The notes: generated from the letters alone by a model not told the origin. Shown: positions 19,392 to 29,748, numbered from the stretch's first letter. The stretch: 64,000 bases of DNA from Paludibacteraceae bacterium (GCA_016937795.1 JAFGVV010000029.1:1-64000); one strand, 5' to 3'. Numbers and translations: made by a program.

Positions 19392-22300
19392 ATGAAAAAA
19401 CACACATTTCTTTTTTTGCTATCGCTTCTTTTTGCAGGTTCAGTTTTTTCACAACAAATATCTGTTGTACCCAAACCGCTGAGTACTATTACAGGAGCCG
19501 GCGAATTTGTTTTTAGTGGTCAAACTACATTTTCGTACCCTGCTTACGAAGGTGATAGTATTAAGAAGATTGTCGATCAGTTTATTTTAAACTATACGCA
19601 TACCACTGGTTTCAATCCTTCCATTGTTTCTGAATCTGCTGATGCTTCGGTGAAACTTACGCTCAATAATACACTTGCTCCCGAAGAATATAAACTTAAT
19701 GTGACTGCTTCGGCTATCACCATCGAAGCAGCAACTCCTTCCGGATTTTTTTACGCTTTTCAAACCATTAAACAACTTATGCCTGCCGAAATTGCTGCAG
19801 GTGTCCGGAATCCTCAAATTACAAAATGGGCTATCCCTGCTGTGGCGGTTAACGATAAACCTCGTTTTGGCTGGCGTGGTTTTATGCTCGATGTGGGTCG
19901 CCATTTTTTCGATAAAGAACAAGTGAAGCGAGTTATCGACATTATGGCTACTTACAAACTTAACCGCTTTCATTGGCATCTCACCGAAGATCAGGGCTGG
20001 CGCGTAGAAATTAAAAAATATCCGAAACTTACTTCTGTCGGTAGCCAACGCAAATATTCTCAAATATGGGGTCACCCTGATGGTGTTTATTACGATTACA
20101 TTCCTTATGGACCGTTTTTCTATACACAGGATGAAATTCGTGAAGTTGTGGCTTATGCCCGCGAGCGTTTTATCGAAATTATTCCCGAGGTGGATATGCC
20201 CGGACATTTTCAGGCTGCAATGGCTGCATATCCCGAATACAGCTGTACTCCAAACAACAAACACGAAGTCTGGACCGATTATGGTGTGTCGGGCGATGTG
20301 CTAAATGTGGGAAATCCTGAAGCGCTTAGCTTTGTGAAAGATATTCTCGACGAACTCACAACACTTTTCCCTTTTAAATATATACATATCGGAGGTGACG
20401 AATGTCCCACCAATGCATGGAGAAACAACGCTCAGTGTCAGGCATTGTTGGCTTCGCTCAATTCAACAAATTACCGCGATCTTCAAACTTATTTTTTCAA
20501 GGAAATTGAAAAATACCTGAATGCGAAAGAAAATCCTGCCGATAGAAGAAAAGTGATTGCATGGAACGAAACGCTCGATGGCGACCTTACCGGCTCGAAT
20601 GTAACTATTATGGCGTGGACGGGTGCAGCCAATGCAAGTAAAATTGCTGCGGGAAAAGGACTTGATGTGATTATGACACCGCAAATTCCTTTTTATATTA
20701 ATAGAAAACAATCTTCAGACCCTGCCGAACCATTTTCGCAGGGAAGCGGATCGGAAACGCTCGAAGTGGTTTACAACCACGAGCCTGTTCCAACGGATGC
20801 TACATCGGCTATGCTTCCTTATTATAAAGGTGTGCAGGCTTGCTTCTGGACCGAACATGTGGAACATGGCTGGCATGTGGAGTACCTTATGTTGCCACGC
20901 ATTGCCGCTGTGGCCGAAACCGGCTGGAGTCCTAAAACATCGAAAAACTTCAACGATTTTGTAACCCGTATTCGCAAAGATACCACACTTTACAATCTGA
21001 AAGGATGGAGCTACGGAAAGCATTATATGCGCGATAAAACCAAAGTAATACCTCAGGTAAGCGACAATAATGCCACGCACTGGTTCCGCATTGTCACAGC
21101 TGCGGGAGATGCTACCCGCAGTGGAAAATGTATCGAATTGCTTGGCGAAGGTTCACCGCTGTTAACTACTTATTCCACGGCCGCTGTTAACCGTATATGG
21201 AGTAATGAGCCTGCAGCCGAAGCCGACAGAGCCTACATTTATCAGTGGTGGTGTCTCAAAGAAAATCCTGCGCAAAAAGGAACATATGCGCTCGTAAATA
21301 AAGCTTTGCCTTCGGGCTCGTTAAGTCCGGTGGCTACTGCAGCTTCAAATGCCGGACGTTGGACTTACGATCCGGCGAATCTGCATTACAGTTTTGTGTT
21401 GGGTGATAAATATCAGGAGTCAGGAAATAGCAAATTTTATTCGGTTCGCAGCTCAAATTATCCTTCGCTCTATTTGAACTTTGCACTTGGTGGCCAGCAA
21501 AATGCCATCAATCTTTGGGGCGACCCACTCGATGGAAATGGTGGCATGATGGCTTTTGTACCTTTTCTCGAAACCGAAACAAAAGCACTGATCGCTACTT
21601 TGCGCGAAATGAATAAATATCTTGAATATCCTGCTTACGAAACAGGCGGAACGGTTGCTCCCGGTGCTTATGCTAAAGACAAACAAAATGCAATGCGTGC
21701 TGTGATGATGTCTGAATCGCAGGTTTATAATCTGAAAAATGCAGCAGAAATTGACTCTGTACAACAACTGTACAATACCTTTCTGACTGATGTGAAAAAC
21801 TCTCTTGCATATCCTTTGAAAGATGGATTATATTATATTGAATCCACAAAGTATCCCGGAGCAAGACTATATCAGGGAAGCGATAATAAACTGAGATACA
21901 GAACCGGTGTCGAAAACGATTCGGCTGTTTGGCGTGTGGCAAGTACAGCAGCTATTAGCGGAACTTTTGCCCGTACCATTCAACTCCGAAACAAAGCTAC
22001 TGATTATTGTATTGGCACGAGCGAGCCTGTGGAACTTCAGACCGGAATTTTTTTGTATAAAACCGAATTTAGTTTTGATAATCAGGATTGGGAATTGTCG
22101 GGCTACTCTGTAGGGAATGTCACGCGCATTTTCCCGATGCCCTGGCTAGCTTTGCAAAACCCCGGAACTATTGCCCGTAATGGAATGAGAGTACATGGCA
22201 CTGGCTGGACTTTTATTCCTGCCTCTACCACCAGTAATACCCAAAAACTGAACGCCGATCATTTTCAGGTATATATTGTAAACAAGCGTATTCTGTTGAA

Positions 22301-22433
22301 AAATAGTAATACACAAGTTCGTGTTTTTAGTATCAACGGCTGCGAAATACCTTATAGCACTGAAAGAGAATTTCTTCCCGGTGTATATGTGGTTCGTTCG
22401 GGTGCTCAGTCTGTTAAAGTAGTAATTAATTAA
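19392..22433 (+). CDS. GH20 beta-N-acetylhexosaminidase, secreted, T9SS
   Basis: ATG 19392 is chosen over an open frame from 19359 because it begins the signal peptide (MKKHTFLFLLSLLFAGSVFSQ). Domains: GH20b (about 25-140) and the GH20 barrel (about 145-500), with GWRGFMLDVGRHF, FHWHLTEDQGWR (near 193), IPEVDMPGH and HIGGDECP (near 332) holding the catalytic Asp-Glu pair. It should release terminal beta-GlcNAc or beta-GalNAc by substrate-assisted hydrolysis. After the catalytic domain, residues about 560-700 look like a trefoil-type binding region (YQWWCLKENP; YSVRSSNYPSLYLNF), then a helical segment and a second such region, then a T9SS sorting domain (VRVFSINGCEIPY; PGVYVVRSG). The next gene begins 19 nt after the stop, so the two GH20 genes are almost certainly cotranscribed. 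Confidence 0.93.
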   Translation: MKKHTFLFLLSLLFAGSVFSQQISVVPKPLSTITGAGEFVFSGQTTFSYPAYEGDSIKKIVDQFILNYTHTTGFNPSIVSESADASVKLTLNNTLAPEEYKLNVTASAITIEAATPSGFFYAFQTIKQLMPAEIAAGVRNPQITKWAIPAVAVNDKPRFGWRGFMLDVGRHFFDKEQVKRVIDIMATYKLNRFHWHLTEDQGWRVEIKKYPKLTSVGSQRKYSQIWGHPDGVYYDYIPYGPFFYTQDEIREVVAYARERFIEIIPEVDMPGHFQAAMAAYPEYSCTPNNKHEVWTDYGVSGDVLNVGNPEALSFVKDILDELTTLFPFKYIHIGGDECPTNAWRNNAQCQALLASLNSTNYRDLQTYFFKEIEKYLNAKENPADRRKVIAWNETLDGDLTGSNVTIMAWTGAANASKIAAGKGLDVIMTPQIPFYINRKQSSDPAEPFSQGSGSETLEVVYNHEPVPTDATSAMLPYYKGVQACFWTEHVEHGWHVEYLMLPRIAAVAETGWSPKTSKNFNDFVTRIRKDTTLYNLKGWSYGKHYMRDKTKVIPQVSDNNATHWFRIVTAAGDATRSGKCIELLGEGSPLLTTYSTAAVNRIWSNEPAAEADRAYIYQWWCLKENPAQKGTYALVNKALPSGSLSPVATAASNAGRWTYDPANLHYSFVLGDKYQESGNSKFYSVRSSNYPSLYLNFALGGQQNAINLWGDPLDGNGGMMAFVPFLETETKALIATLREMNKYLEYPAYETGGTVAPGAYAKDKQNAMRAVMMSESQVYNLKNAAEIDSVQQLYNTFLTDVKNSLAYPLKDGLYYIESTKYPGARLYQGSDNKLRYRTGVENDSAVWRVASTAAISGTFARTIQLRNKATDYCIGTSEPVELQTGIFLYKTEFSFDNQDWELSGYSVGNVTRIFPMPWLALQNPGTIARNGMRVHGTGWTFIPASTTSNTQKLNADHFQVYIVNKRILLKNSNTQVRVFSINGCEIPYSTEREFLPGVYVVRSGAQSVKVVIN

Positions 22434-22452
22434 TTCTTAGAATAATTTTTAA

Positions 22453-25128
22453 ATGATGAGAAACAATTTTTTGAAAAAAGCCTTTTCTATGCTTTTGACA
22501 CTTACAGCTTCTGCTGTTGTTTGTGCGCAACCCTCTTTGCTGAAGGTAATTCCTGAAGTGCAGAGCTTTGCAGTTTCGTCGGGCACTTTTAGTCCGCCGA
22601 ATAATATTGCTATCCTTGTGAAAAAGGCAAACTCTGATAGCTTAATGTCGGTTGCAAATCAGTTGCGCGACGATTTGCAAACTATGTTTGGTACTACTGC
22701 CACTGTGGCCGAAACCGATTTGAATACAGCACCCGATAATGCTGTTTTGTTGCGAATAAGTGATGTGAAACTCAAAAATACCGAAGCTTATAATATGAGC
22801 ATTGCAGGTGGTATTACTGTGGATGGCGCTACACGTACAGGTACATTCTGGGCTACCCGCACCATTTTGCAGTTGTTCGAAAATCATAAAACCGAAATTC
22901 CCCGTGGTGTCATTTCCGATCATCCCGATTATCCGAGTCGCGGTTTTATGCTCGATGTGGGACGTAAATTCTTTACAATTGACTTCCTGCGTCATTACGT
23001 GAAATTTATGTCATATTATAAACTGAACGAATTTCAGGTGCATCTTAACGACAATGGCTTTAAACAATATTTCAATAACGATTGGCTTAAAACCTATGCG
23101 GCTTTCCGTTTGGAAAGCGAAACTTATCCCGGGCTTGCAGCAAAGGATGGGCATTATACAAAAGCAGAATTCCGTGATTTGCAGTTGCTGGGAATGCAAT
23201 ATGGCGTGAATGTAATTCCTGAAATTGATATACCTGCTCACTCGCTGGCATTTACTCAATACAATCCTGCACTGGCAGCTACTAATACCGCTTATGGTAT
23301 GGATCATCTTGATTTGTACAAACCTGAAGTGTTCGAGTTTTTCGATAAACTTTTTGCCGAATATATCAGTGGTCCGAATCCTGTTTTTATTGGTCCCGAT
23401 GTGCATATTGGTACTGATGAATATAACCGCACGGAGTCGAAAAAATTCCGCGAATTCACAAATCATTATATGAATCACATTGTTGAGTTGGGAAAACGTC
23501 CGCGCCTTTGGGGTGCTATGCGTATGATGACCAACGATGATACTCCAGTACCCGCAAAAGGTGGAGCCATTATCAACGCCTGGAGTCAGGGTTGGATCGA
23601 TCCGTTTAAATCTATCGAAGATGGTTTCAAAATAATTTCAACTCCTGATGCATGGCTTTATATTGTACCTGCCGCCGGATATTACCGTGACTTTCTTGAT
23701 ATACAGTGGATTTTTAATAATTATCGTGCGGAGAAAGTTAATCCGGCCGAAACATTAGCTCCTTATCATCCGGCTCTTTACGGAGCCATGTTTGCTGTGT
23801 GGAATGATATCTGCGGAAATGGTATTTCGCAACAGGATGTACACTTCCGTGTTTTACCGTCTATGCAGGTGGTTAGCATGAAACTGTGGAAGTCGAATCC
23901 GACAATGACCTATGAGGCTTACAGCGAACTTGCCAAACAAACATCTGAAGGTCCCGGACTGAATATGGCTGGTTTTTATAGCGAAGAAGAGCATCAGGCT
24001 ATTAATGCTAAAATTACTGAAAATGCAATTGTGTTTGATGGAAAAACAAAACTGGCTCTTGGTGCCGACGAACTTGGTTACAATTATGATGTGTCATTCG
24101 ATCTAAAAGTGTCGGCTGATAATGCTGCCGATGCAATACTTTTTGCCGGATCTTTTTCGAAAGTTACTGTGAATGCCGGCGGCACAGGAAAGCTAGGCTT
24201 TAGTCGCGATGGTTATCATTATATATTCAACTATGCTCCTGACAATAACTGGCATACAATTCGTGTGTTGGGCGATTTCAAATCGGTGACGCTTTATGTA
24301 GATGGTGTAAGATTGGATAAACTCGCACCTGTCAGTAAAAATGGTTTCAGATTTCAGCAAACGCTTTTCTTTCCATTGCAATTTGCCGGCGATGGTCAGA
24401 ATGGTTTCAAGGGCGAACTTCGTAATTTAAAAACCGGTCGTTTGGATATGGAAAAACTTAAAACCGATTTTATGACTACCAAGGTTATGCCTGCATCAGG
24501 AACATATCTTATTAAAATGGGTGGAAAGTATTTGACCAATACTAATTTTAATGGCTCTGGAGGAAATCCGACTTTTCAGAACATTATTTCGTATAATGTT
24601 GCAAAACCAAATCAGTTTTGGAATATCACAATGGTGGATGCTACTAATCGTTACAAAATCATCAATGCCAGAGATAATCGTTATTTGAATGAGTTGGCAA
24701 ATTTTGGTGTAAATCCATATTCTGAATTTTGGAATACCTACAATTTCTACAAAAAAGACAGTTTGTATGCTATTCAGAACGATGGTAACTCAGGTAAAGG
24801 ATTCTGGTATATCGATAACAACCGTCTAAATGCCGGTGACGAAAGCTATACGGAGGATAACTTTATTGTCGAGCTTGTTCCTGTGATTCCTGCTGATTTA
24901 GAGTCGCTTACTGAAAAAGATGTAAAAATTCGTAAACGTGATGATTCTGTGGAAGTAACCGGAGTAAATGTGTCCGAATTATCACTTTTTTGTTTGAACG
25001 GGAAAATACTTAGTATGAAGCAGGATACAAATAAGCTAACTATTCCTGATTTGCCTAAAGGAGTGTATGTATTGCAGGTGCTTAGCAATGAAAACAAATC
25101 AGGTTCTTTTAAAATAAACATCCGATAG
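22453..25128 (+). CDS. divergent GH20 hexosaminidase with ConA-like and trefoil-like modules, T9SS
   Basis: The start MMRNNFLKKAFSMLLTLTAS begins a signal peptide; either of the two adjacent ATGs could be used. A GH20b-like domain (about 30-150) is followed by a GH20 barrel (about 155-470) with SRGFMLDVGRKF, VIPEIDIPAH and HIGTDEYN (near 317), which retains the Asp-Glu pair. The usual HLTEDQGWR segment is replaced by VHLNDNGFKQ, so the substrate may differ from that of the preceding GH20 enzyme. A ConA-like jelly roll (about 515-680) and one copy of the same module found twice in the GH84 protein (about 684-805) follow. The end is a T9SS sorting domain (LSLFCLNGKIL; PKGVYVLQVL). It is the second gene of a two-gene GH20 operon. 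Confidence 0.85.
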   Translation: MMRNNFLKKAFSMLLTLTASAVVCAQPSLLKVIPEVQSFAVSSGTFSPPNNIAILVKKANSDSLMSVANQLRDDLQTMFGTTATVAETDLNTAPDNAVLLRISDVKLKNTEAYNMSIAGGITVDGATRTGTFWATRTILQLFENHKTEIPRGVISDHPDYPSRGFMLDVGRKFFTIDFLRHYVKFMSYYKLNEFQVHLNDNGFKQYFNNDWLKTYAAFRLESETYPGLAAKDGHYTKAEFRDLQLLGMQYGVNVIPEIDIPAHSLAFTQYNPALAATNTAYGMDHLDLYKPEVFEFFDKLFAEYISGPNPVFIGPDVHIGTDEYNRTESKKFREFTNHYMNHIVELGKRPRLWGAMRMMTNDDTPVPAKGGAIINAWSQGWIDPFKSIEDGFKIISTPDAWLYIVPAAGYYRDFLDIQWIFNNYRAEKVNPAETLAPYHPALYGAMFAVWNDICGNGISQQDVHFRVLPSMQVVSMKLWKSNPTMTYEAYSELAKQTSEGPGLNMAGFYSEEEHQAINAKITENAIVFDGKTKLALGADELGYNYDVSFDLKVSADNAADAILFAGSFSKVTVNAGGTGKLGFSRDGYHYIFNYAPDNNWHTIRVLGDFKSVTLYVDGVRLDKLAPVSKNGFRFQQTLFFPLQFAGDGQNGFKGELRNLKTGRLDMEKLKTDFMTTKVMPASGTYLIKMGGKYLTNTNFNGSGGNPTFQNIISYNVAKPNQFWNITMVDATNRYKIINARDNRYLNELANFGVNPYSEFWNTYNFYKKDSLYAIQNDGNSGKGFWYIDNNRLNAGDESYTEDNFIVELVPVIPADLESLTEKDVKIRKRDDSVEVTGVNVSELSLFCLNGKILSMKQDTNKLTIPDLPKGVYVLQVLSNENKSGSFKINIR

Positions 25129-25612
25129 TTTTCTCCATCATATTCTTTTATTTTTAATTGTTGTAAACCGACTGTGTAGTTTCAGTAATACTGATGATTG
25201 CATGGTCGTTTTGCTTTGTGCTAGTTTTTTTGTTACCTATAATACTATTGTATACAATCATTTTTTTATACGAAAAAAATATTTGATTTTGTAATATAGT
25301 ATATTTTCTTCAAAGTATGACTTATATAATAAAAATATTTACTATATTTGCCGTGATTATTGTTTTGCATCGGCTTTTTGCAATGTATTTATATTAATTA
25401 TTTGTGAAATATAAATGATGTGAATGATAGTTTAGATGTATCTGCTGTAATTTATTTACGGCATAAGTATTTGATAGTTAGTTGCCTTGAAAATACATTT
25501 GCATACATACTGCAGCAAATAAGTAATAATTTATTTAATGATAGAACACATTTTGATAATGTCCTTAATTCAAAAACTCACATAACTCAATCACATGAAA
25601 CATTCATTACCA
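25129..25612 (+). other. 484-base intergenic region, mostly AT-rich leader
   Basis: No terminator of the usual form was seen after the GH20 gene. A promoter-like box lies at 25343-25350, so the leader to the next gene would be about 260 nt. A small inverted repeat (TTGCA, TGCAA) occurs near 25364-25386. A 92-codon frame at 25420-25698 overlaps the next gene and lacks coding character. Confidence 0.5.
25343..25350 (+). promoter_or_regulatory. promoter -7 box upstream of the second Asp-box gene
   Basis: TATATTTG matches TAnnTTTG. No convincing -33 TTTG is seen at the right distance, so the call is moderate. Confidence 0.45.
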
Positions 25613-28600
25613 ATGAAAAACAGTTTTTTATACCGAATCCGACAGAGTCTTTTTATGCTTCTGTTTTTTCCGGTCTTATTAAGTGCACAAACATCTAAGT
25701 TTACTCCTTACGATGAGTTGCCAGCCGTTGAGAAAATTCTCAAACCAGATTTTAATGAAAACTTTCCCGAATGGGGAAAAATGATGTACCAGTATCCTGT
25801 GAACTTCAATGAGGTGAATACAGCATTCGTAAAATGGGAAAAAAGCAACAAAGGTGTGAAAACTCCAATTTTGCGTTATTATAAACTTTGGCGTCGACAT
25901 GTGGAACCATTTGTACAATACGATGGCTCAATTGAGCTGCCTGATGTTGAAATACTCAAAGAAAATTTGAAAAAAGCCCAAACGCGGGAATTGCAGATGC
26001 AACGTGCACCTGCTAACGCTAAGTCGAACAATTGGAGCTTTTTGGGACCTAAAGAAACTTTCTGGCTTAACGAAAGTGGAAGTGCTGATACCCCAAAACC
26101 AGCTCCCTGGCAGGCAAATGTATATTCGATTGATGTCACAGAAAACAACCCGAATGTATTATATGCCGGTACCGAAACCGGATATGTAAATAAAACTTCC
26201 GATAAGGGTAAAACATGGGAAGTTAAAGGCCTTAACTATCCATTTGGTGGTGGTGTAACTGCTATTGCTATTCACCCCATAAGCACTGATACTGTGTATG
26301 TGGCTGCAGGCAACAGTATGCACCGATCCTTCGATGGTGGCGAAACCTGGAAACGCAGTCTTAATGGTTCGTTTTATGGCAATAGAATGAAAATGGATTA
26401 TAATAATCCGTCGAAAATTCTTGTATCCAGCGATAAGGGTGTATGGGTGTCTACTAATCAGGCTACGACCTGGGTTCAAAAAACAGCTGCCGAAACATGG
26501 GATGTGGAATATAAACCCAACAATCGTTTCGATACGGTGTATGCCTTATCGCGTTCAGGAAATTTTTTCAGAGTAATTCAGTCATTTGATGCTGGTAATA
26601 CTTTTTCTGAAATTTCATCATTTCCTGCCGAAATACCTACCGTGGCAGGTGGCTTACTTGCTGTAACTCCAGCTAATCCAAACGTGCTTTATGTGATTAT
26701 GCTCAGTCGTAATGCCGCAGGCAACGAAGTGCCATTTCTTTACAAAGGTGTTTATGCCAATGCAGAGTGGACATGGGCACTCAAATACACAGGATTTACA
26801 GGTCTTAGTAGTGGGTCAGGGCTTACAAACGGACAGGGTTATTTCGACCTTGTACTTGAAGTGTCGCCTAAAAACGAGAATATGATTTATGCAGGAACTA
26901 CTTCATTGTATAAATCGATGAACGGTGGTTCAAATTTTACTGCAGTGGGTGGTTATCAGGGTTCTTTTTCTATACATCCTGATATTCAGGATATGAAAAT
27001 GCTCTCTAACAACGATACATGGGTAGCCACCGATGGTGGAATGAATCTCAGCACTGATCAGTTTACATCTCAGGTAGGTTATTCAGCACTCAATTTTAAT
27101 CTTTTAGGTTCTGATATGTGGGGATTTAGTCAGGGCTGGAACGAAGATATTATTGTGGGTGGTCGATATCACAACGGAAATACTGCCATATCAGATATGT
27201 ATGGCGAAAAAGCACTTCGTATGGGAGGTGGTGAGTCTCCCACGGGTTGGGTGTTGCATGGTAAGAGTCGTCATGCAGCTTTCGACGATCTTGGCGATGG
27301 ATGGATTTTGCCGAAAACTGCTGAAGGAAAACCAGAAGGACGCTTCATTTTTAGTAAGCATCCAAATATGGATCAATATGGTGGCTTACGTAGCAATGTA
27401 GCTACGCATCCATGGTATTCCGGTACTCTTTATCTTGGAAGTGAAGATGCTATTTGGTTAAGTCGCGATTTTGGTACTTCATTTGAATTGCTTTACGAAT
27501 TTCCCGGACGCGTAAGATATCTGGATATAAGTTATTCAAACCCGGATGTTTTGTATGCCGATATTGTAGGTCTTGGATTTTATCGTTCGCAGGATGGTGG
27601 AAAAACATGGCGTAAACCTGCTAATCGCAATGCACCGCCATGGAATGGTCAGATTGCATTTGCTATTTCACCCTATAATTACAATACAGTTTATGCCTCA
27701 CGTCAGGTAGGTATATGGGGAAGTGAAAGCAGTGAAATGTATATTACAAAAGATGGTGGCGAAAACTGGACACAATTTTCTGCTTTGTCACGGTCAATTA
27801 AAAGTATTGTTATACAGCCAACTACCGAAGGTAAAGATCTTGTGTATGCTATTACTACGAATGTATCGGGTAAAGCTGCTACTGTGTTTTATAAAAAGGA
27901 TGGTCAAATGTCGTGGACTGAGTTTGGTGCCGGACTGCCTGCAGGGAAACGTCCAATCTCGGCTGCTGCCTTTTTTCGCGATAGCAAACTTCGTATTGCC
28001 GGTAATGCAGGCGTATGGGAATCAATGCTTGCAGAGCCCGATTTTACTCCTATTGTAACTCCTTTTGTTGAGAAAGCTGTATATAATTGTACTCTCGATA
28101 CTGTTCAGTTTGACGATCATTCTATGCTGAATCACGAAAATGTAAACTGGAGTTGGGAAATAACCCCTGCACCTGCTTATATCTCAAATGCTAACATCCG
28201 TAATCCAAAAGCAGTATTCGATGTGCCCGGAAAGTATTCTGTCACATTAAAAGTAAGCAAAGATGGAGTGGAATACAGCAAAACTATTCAGGATATGTTC
28301 GAAGTAAAATCATGCCCTTCGGTAAATGATTGCTCAAATCCCGGCGAATTGCCTAAAAATATCTGGAGACTGGTATATGCGGATAGTTATCAGGTAGGTA
28401 ACGAACCTGCAAAGGCTTTCGACGGAAATCCCGCTACTATATGGCATACTGCATGGGGAACAAATGAACCCCAGCCACCTCACGAAATTCGTATCGATCT
28501 TGGAAAATCCTACAGTGTAAGTAAAATGACTTATCTGCCGCGTAGTGATCAATCGAACGGCCGTATAGCCAATTATGAGGTGTATATTTCCGATGATAAA

Positions 28601-29050
28601 TTGAACTGGGGGACCCCTGTTTATATGGGTACTTTCGAAAATAATTCGGCTCCCAAAACTGTAAGTTTTGACGCAAAAACCGGACGTTACGCTCGCTTGC
28701 GAGCTTTAAGCGAAGTTAACGATAATGCATGGACTTCAGCTGCCGAAATCTCATTTGTGGGTTGTAATATGGCTACAGGAATTGAGGAATTGCTTCGCGA
28801 TCAGCAGATAAATGCATTTCCTGTTCCTGCAAATGCGCAAATATCGGTTACACTTCCATTCAACGATGGAATTAATCCTTACAGCTATACTGTTTACAAT
28901 GCTGCCGGTCAACAAATGGAAAGCGGACTTGCCGAGAGCAGTCTCAAAGTGCTTCGTATCGATGTAAGCGAATATCCTTCTGGTTATTATTTTGTGAACA
29001 TTACCGATAGTAAAGGTCATAACTATCGAGCGAAATTTACACGTAATTAA
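25613..29050 (+). CDS. secreted Asp-box beta-propeller protein with PKD and F5/8C domains, T9SS
   Basis: Two in-frame ATGs (25595 and 25613) are possible; 25613 gives the tighter signal peptide (MKNSFLYRIRQSLFMLLFF). Residues about 150-800 hold Asp-box repeats (SDKGKTWE, FDGGETWK, SMNGGSNF, SQDGGKTWR, TKDGGENWT), forming one or two sortilin-like propellers. A PKD domain (about 815-895; PGKYSVTLKVSKDG), an F5/8 type C (discoidin) domain (about 912-1050; AKAFDGNPATIWHTAWG, IDLGKSYSVSKMTYLPR) and a T9SS sorting domain (about 1058-1145; YTVYNAAGQQM; PSGYYFVNI) follow. The F5/8C domain suggests sugar binding. I see no catalytic residues of a known glycosidase. It shares its Asp-box plan with the 2280-residue protein and ends at a good terminator. 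Confidence 0.78.
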   Translation: MKNSFLYRIRQSLFMLLFFPVLLSAQTSKFTPYDELPAVEKILKPDFNENFPEWGKMMYQYPVNFNEVNTAFVKWEKSNKGVKTPILRYYKLWRRHVEPFVQYDGSIELPDVEILKENLKKAQTRELQMQRAPANAKSNNWSFLGPKETFWLNESGSADTPKPAPWQANVYSIDVTENNPNVLYAGTETGYVNKTSDKGKTWEVKGLNYPFGGGVTAIAIHPISTDTVYVAAGNSMHRSFDGGETWKRSLNGSFYGNRMKMDYNNPSKILVSSDKGVWVSTNQATTWVQKTAAETWDVEYKPNNRFDTVYALSRSGNFFRVIQSFDAGNTFSEISSFPAEIPTVAGGLLAVTPANPNVLYVIMLSRNAAGNEVPFLYKGVYANAEWTWALKYTGFTGLSSGSGLTNGQGYFDLVLEVSPKNENMIYAGTTSLYKSMNGGSNFTAVGGYQGSFSIHPDIQDMKMLSNNDTWVATDGGMNLSTDQFTSQVGYSALNFNLLGSDMWGFSQGWNEDIIVGGRYHNGNTAISDMYGEKALRMGGGESPTGWVLHGKSRHAAFDDLGDGWILPKTAEGKPEGRFIFSKHPNMDQYGGLRSNVATHPWYSGTLYLGSEDAIWLSRDFGTSFELLYEFPGRVRYLDISYSNPDVLYADIVGLGFYRSQDGGKTWRKPANRNAPPWNGQIAFAISPYNYNTVYASRQVGIWGSESSEMYITKDGGENWTQFSALSRSIKSIVIQPTTEGKDLVYAITTNVSGKAATVFYKKDGQMSWTEFGAGLPAGKRPISAAAFFRDSKLRIAGNAGVWESMLAEPDFTPIVTPFVEKAVYNCTLDTVQFDDHSMLNHENVNWSWEITPAPAYISNANIRNPKAVFDVPGKYSVTLKVSKDGVEYSKTIQDMFEVKSCPSVNDCSNPGELPKNIWRLVYADSYQVGNEPAKAFDGNPATIWHTAWGTNEPQPPHEIRIDLGKSYSVSKMTYLPRSDQSNGRIANYEVYISDDKLNWGTPVYMGTFENNSAPKTVSFDAKTGRYARLRALSEVNDNAWTSAAEISFVGCNMATGIEELLRDQQINAFPVPANAQISVTLPFNDGINPYSYTVYNAAGQQMESGLAESSLKVLRIDVSEYPSGYYFVNITDSKGHNYRAKFTRN

Positions 29051-29069
29051 ATAGTTTAGGGTGTTGTTT

Positions 29070-29104
29070 AACAAAGGGTGTCTGAGGATGCCCTTTGTTT
29101 TATT
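29070..29104 (+). terminator. terminator after second Asp-box gene
   Basis: AACAAAGGG (29070-29078) pairs with CCCTTTGTT (29091-29099), followed by TTATTT. Confidence 0.8.
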
Positions 29105-29176
29105 TACATTCACTCTTTGTGCTTACATGTGTTTTTGTCCTTTACTGCAAATCTGTGCATAAAAAAATGACAAAGC

Positions 29177-29728
29177 TTGAAAAATAAGTTTATCTCCATA
29201 TTATTCTTGCTATGCTTTATGGCACCTGTCGTCACCGCAGTACTTGTTTTTCATACCGAAAGGAAATCTATCAGAAGGGAAGTGAAGTGGAAAATGATAG
29301 CCGGACTTGACGACAGTGAACTTGTATTGCTCAGATTTCACAAAGATGCAATTAAAACAGACTTACACTGGAAACATTCCCATGAGTTCGACTATCAGGG
29401 TCAGATGTACGATATTGTGAAAACGCAGGAGAGTGCTGATAGTGTTTTTTATTACTGTTGGTGGGACTATGAGGAAACACAACTTAACCGGAAACTAAGT
29501 TCGCTTGTGACTATGGCCTGGGGGAGCAATCCCGGTCACAATCAGGCCCGTCTTCGTCTTCTATCCTTTTATGTATCGCTTTATTTCAATCCTTTATTAA
29601 GTCAGTTTGCTTTTTTACCTTCTGAGTCGCTTATTCGTTATGAGGATAAACTTGTTTTTCAGTCACCTTTAATTCATCCGCTAAATCCTCCTCCCGAAAC
29701 TTTTTCGTCCCTGCTTTTTTGTTCCTGA
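29177..29728 (+). CDS. small membrane-anchored protein of unknown function upstream of a TonB-dependent receptor
   Basis: The frame begins at a TTG (29177) and encodes 183 residues with an N-terminal hydrophobic segment (FISILFLLCFMAPVVTAVLVF). The next part has a basic patch and then the segment HEFDYQGQMYDIVKTQE and a conserved-looking DYEETQLNRKL. Short proteins of this general plan occur beside outer-membrane receptor genes in Bacteroidota; no function is assigned here. The C-terminus is proline-rich. The start codon is uncertain because no in-frame ATG is near. It lies about 270 nt before the receptor start and probably belongs with it. Confidence 0.55.
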   Translation: MKNKFISILFLLCFMAPVVTAVLVFHTERKSIRREVKWKMIAGLDDSELVLLRFHKDAIKTDLHWKHSHEFDYQGQMYDIVKTQESADSVFYYCWWDYEETQLNRKLSSLVTMAWGSNPGHNQARLRLLSFYVSLYFNPLLSQFAFLPSESLIRYEDKLVFQSPLIHPLNPPPETFSSLLFCS

Positions 29729-29748
29729 AATAGGTGGATTGCAATATT

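Noticed and set aside
25420..25698. 92-codon frame before the second Asp-box gene
   Set aside because: It overlaps the signal peptide region of the real gene and has no recognisable features.
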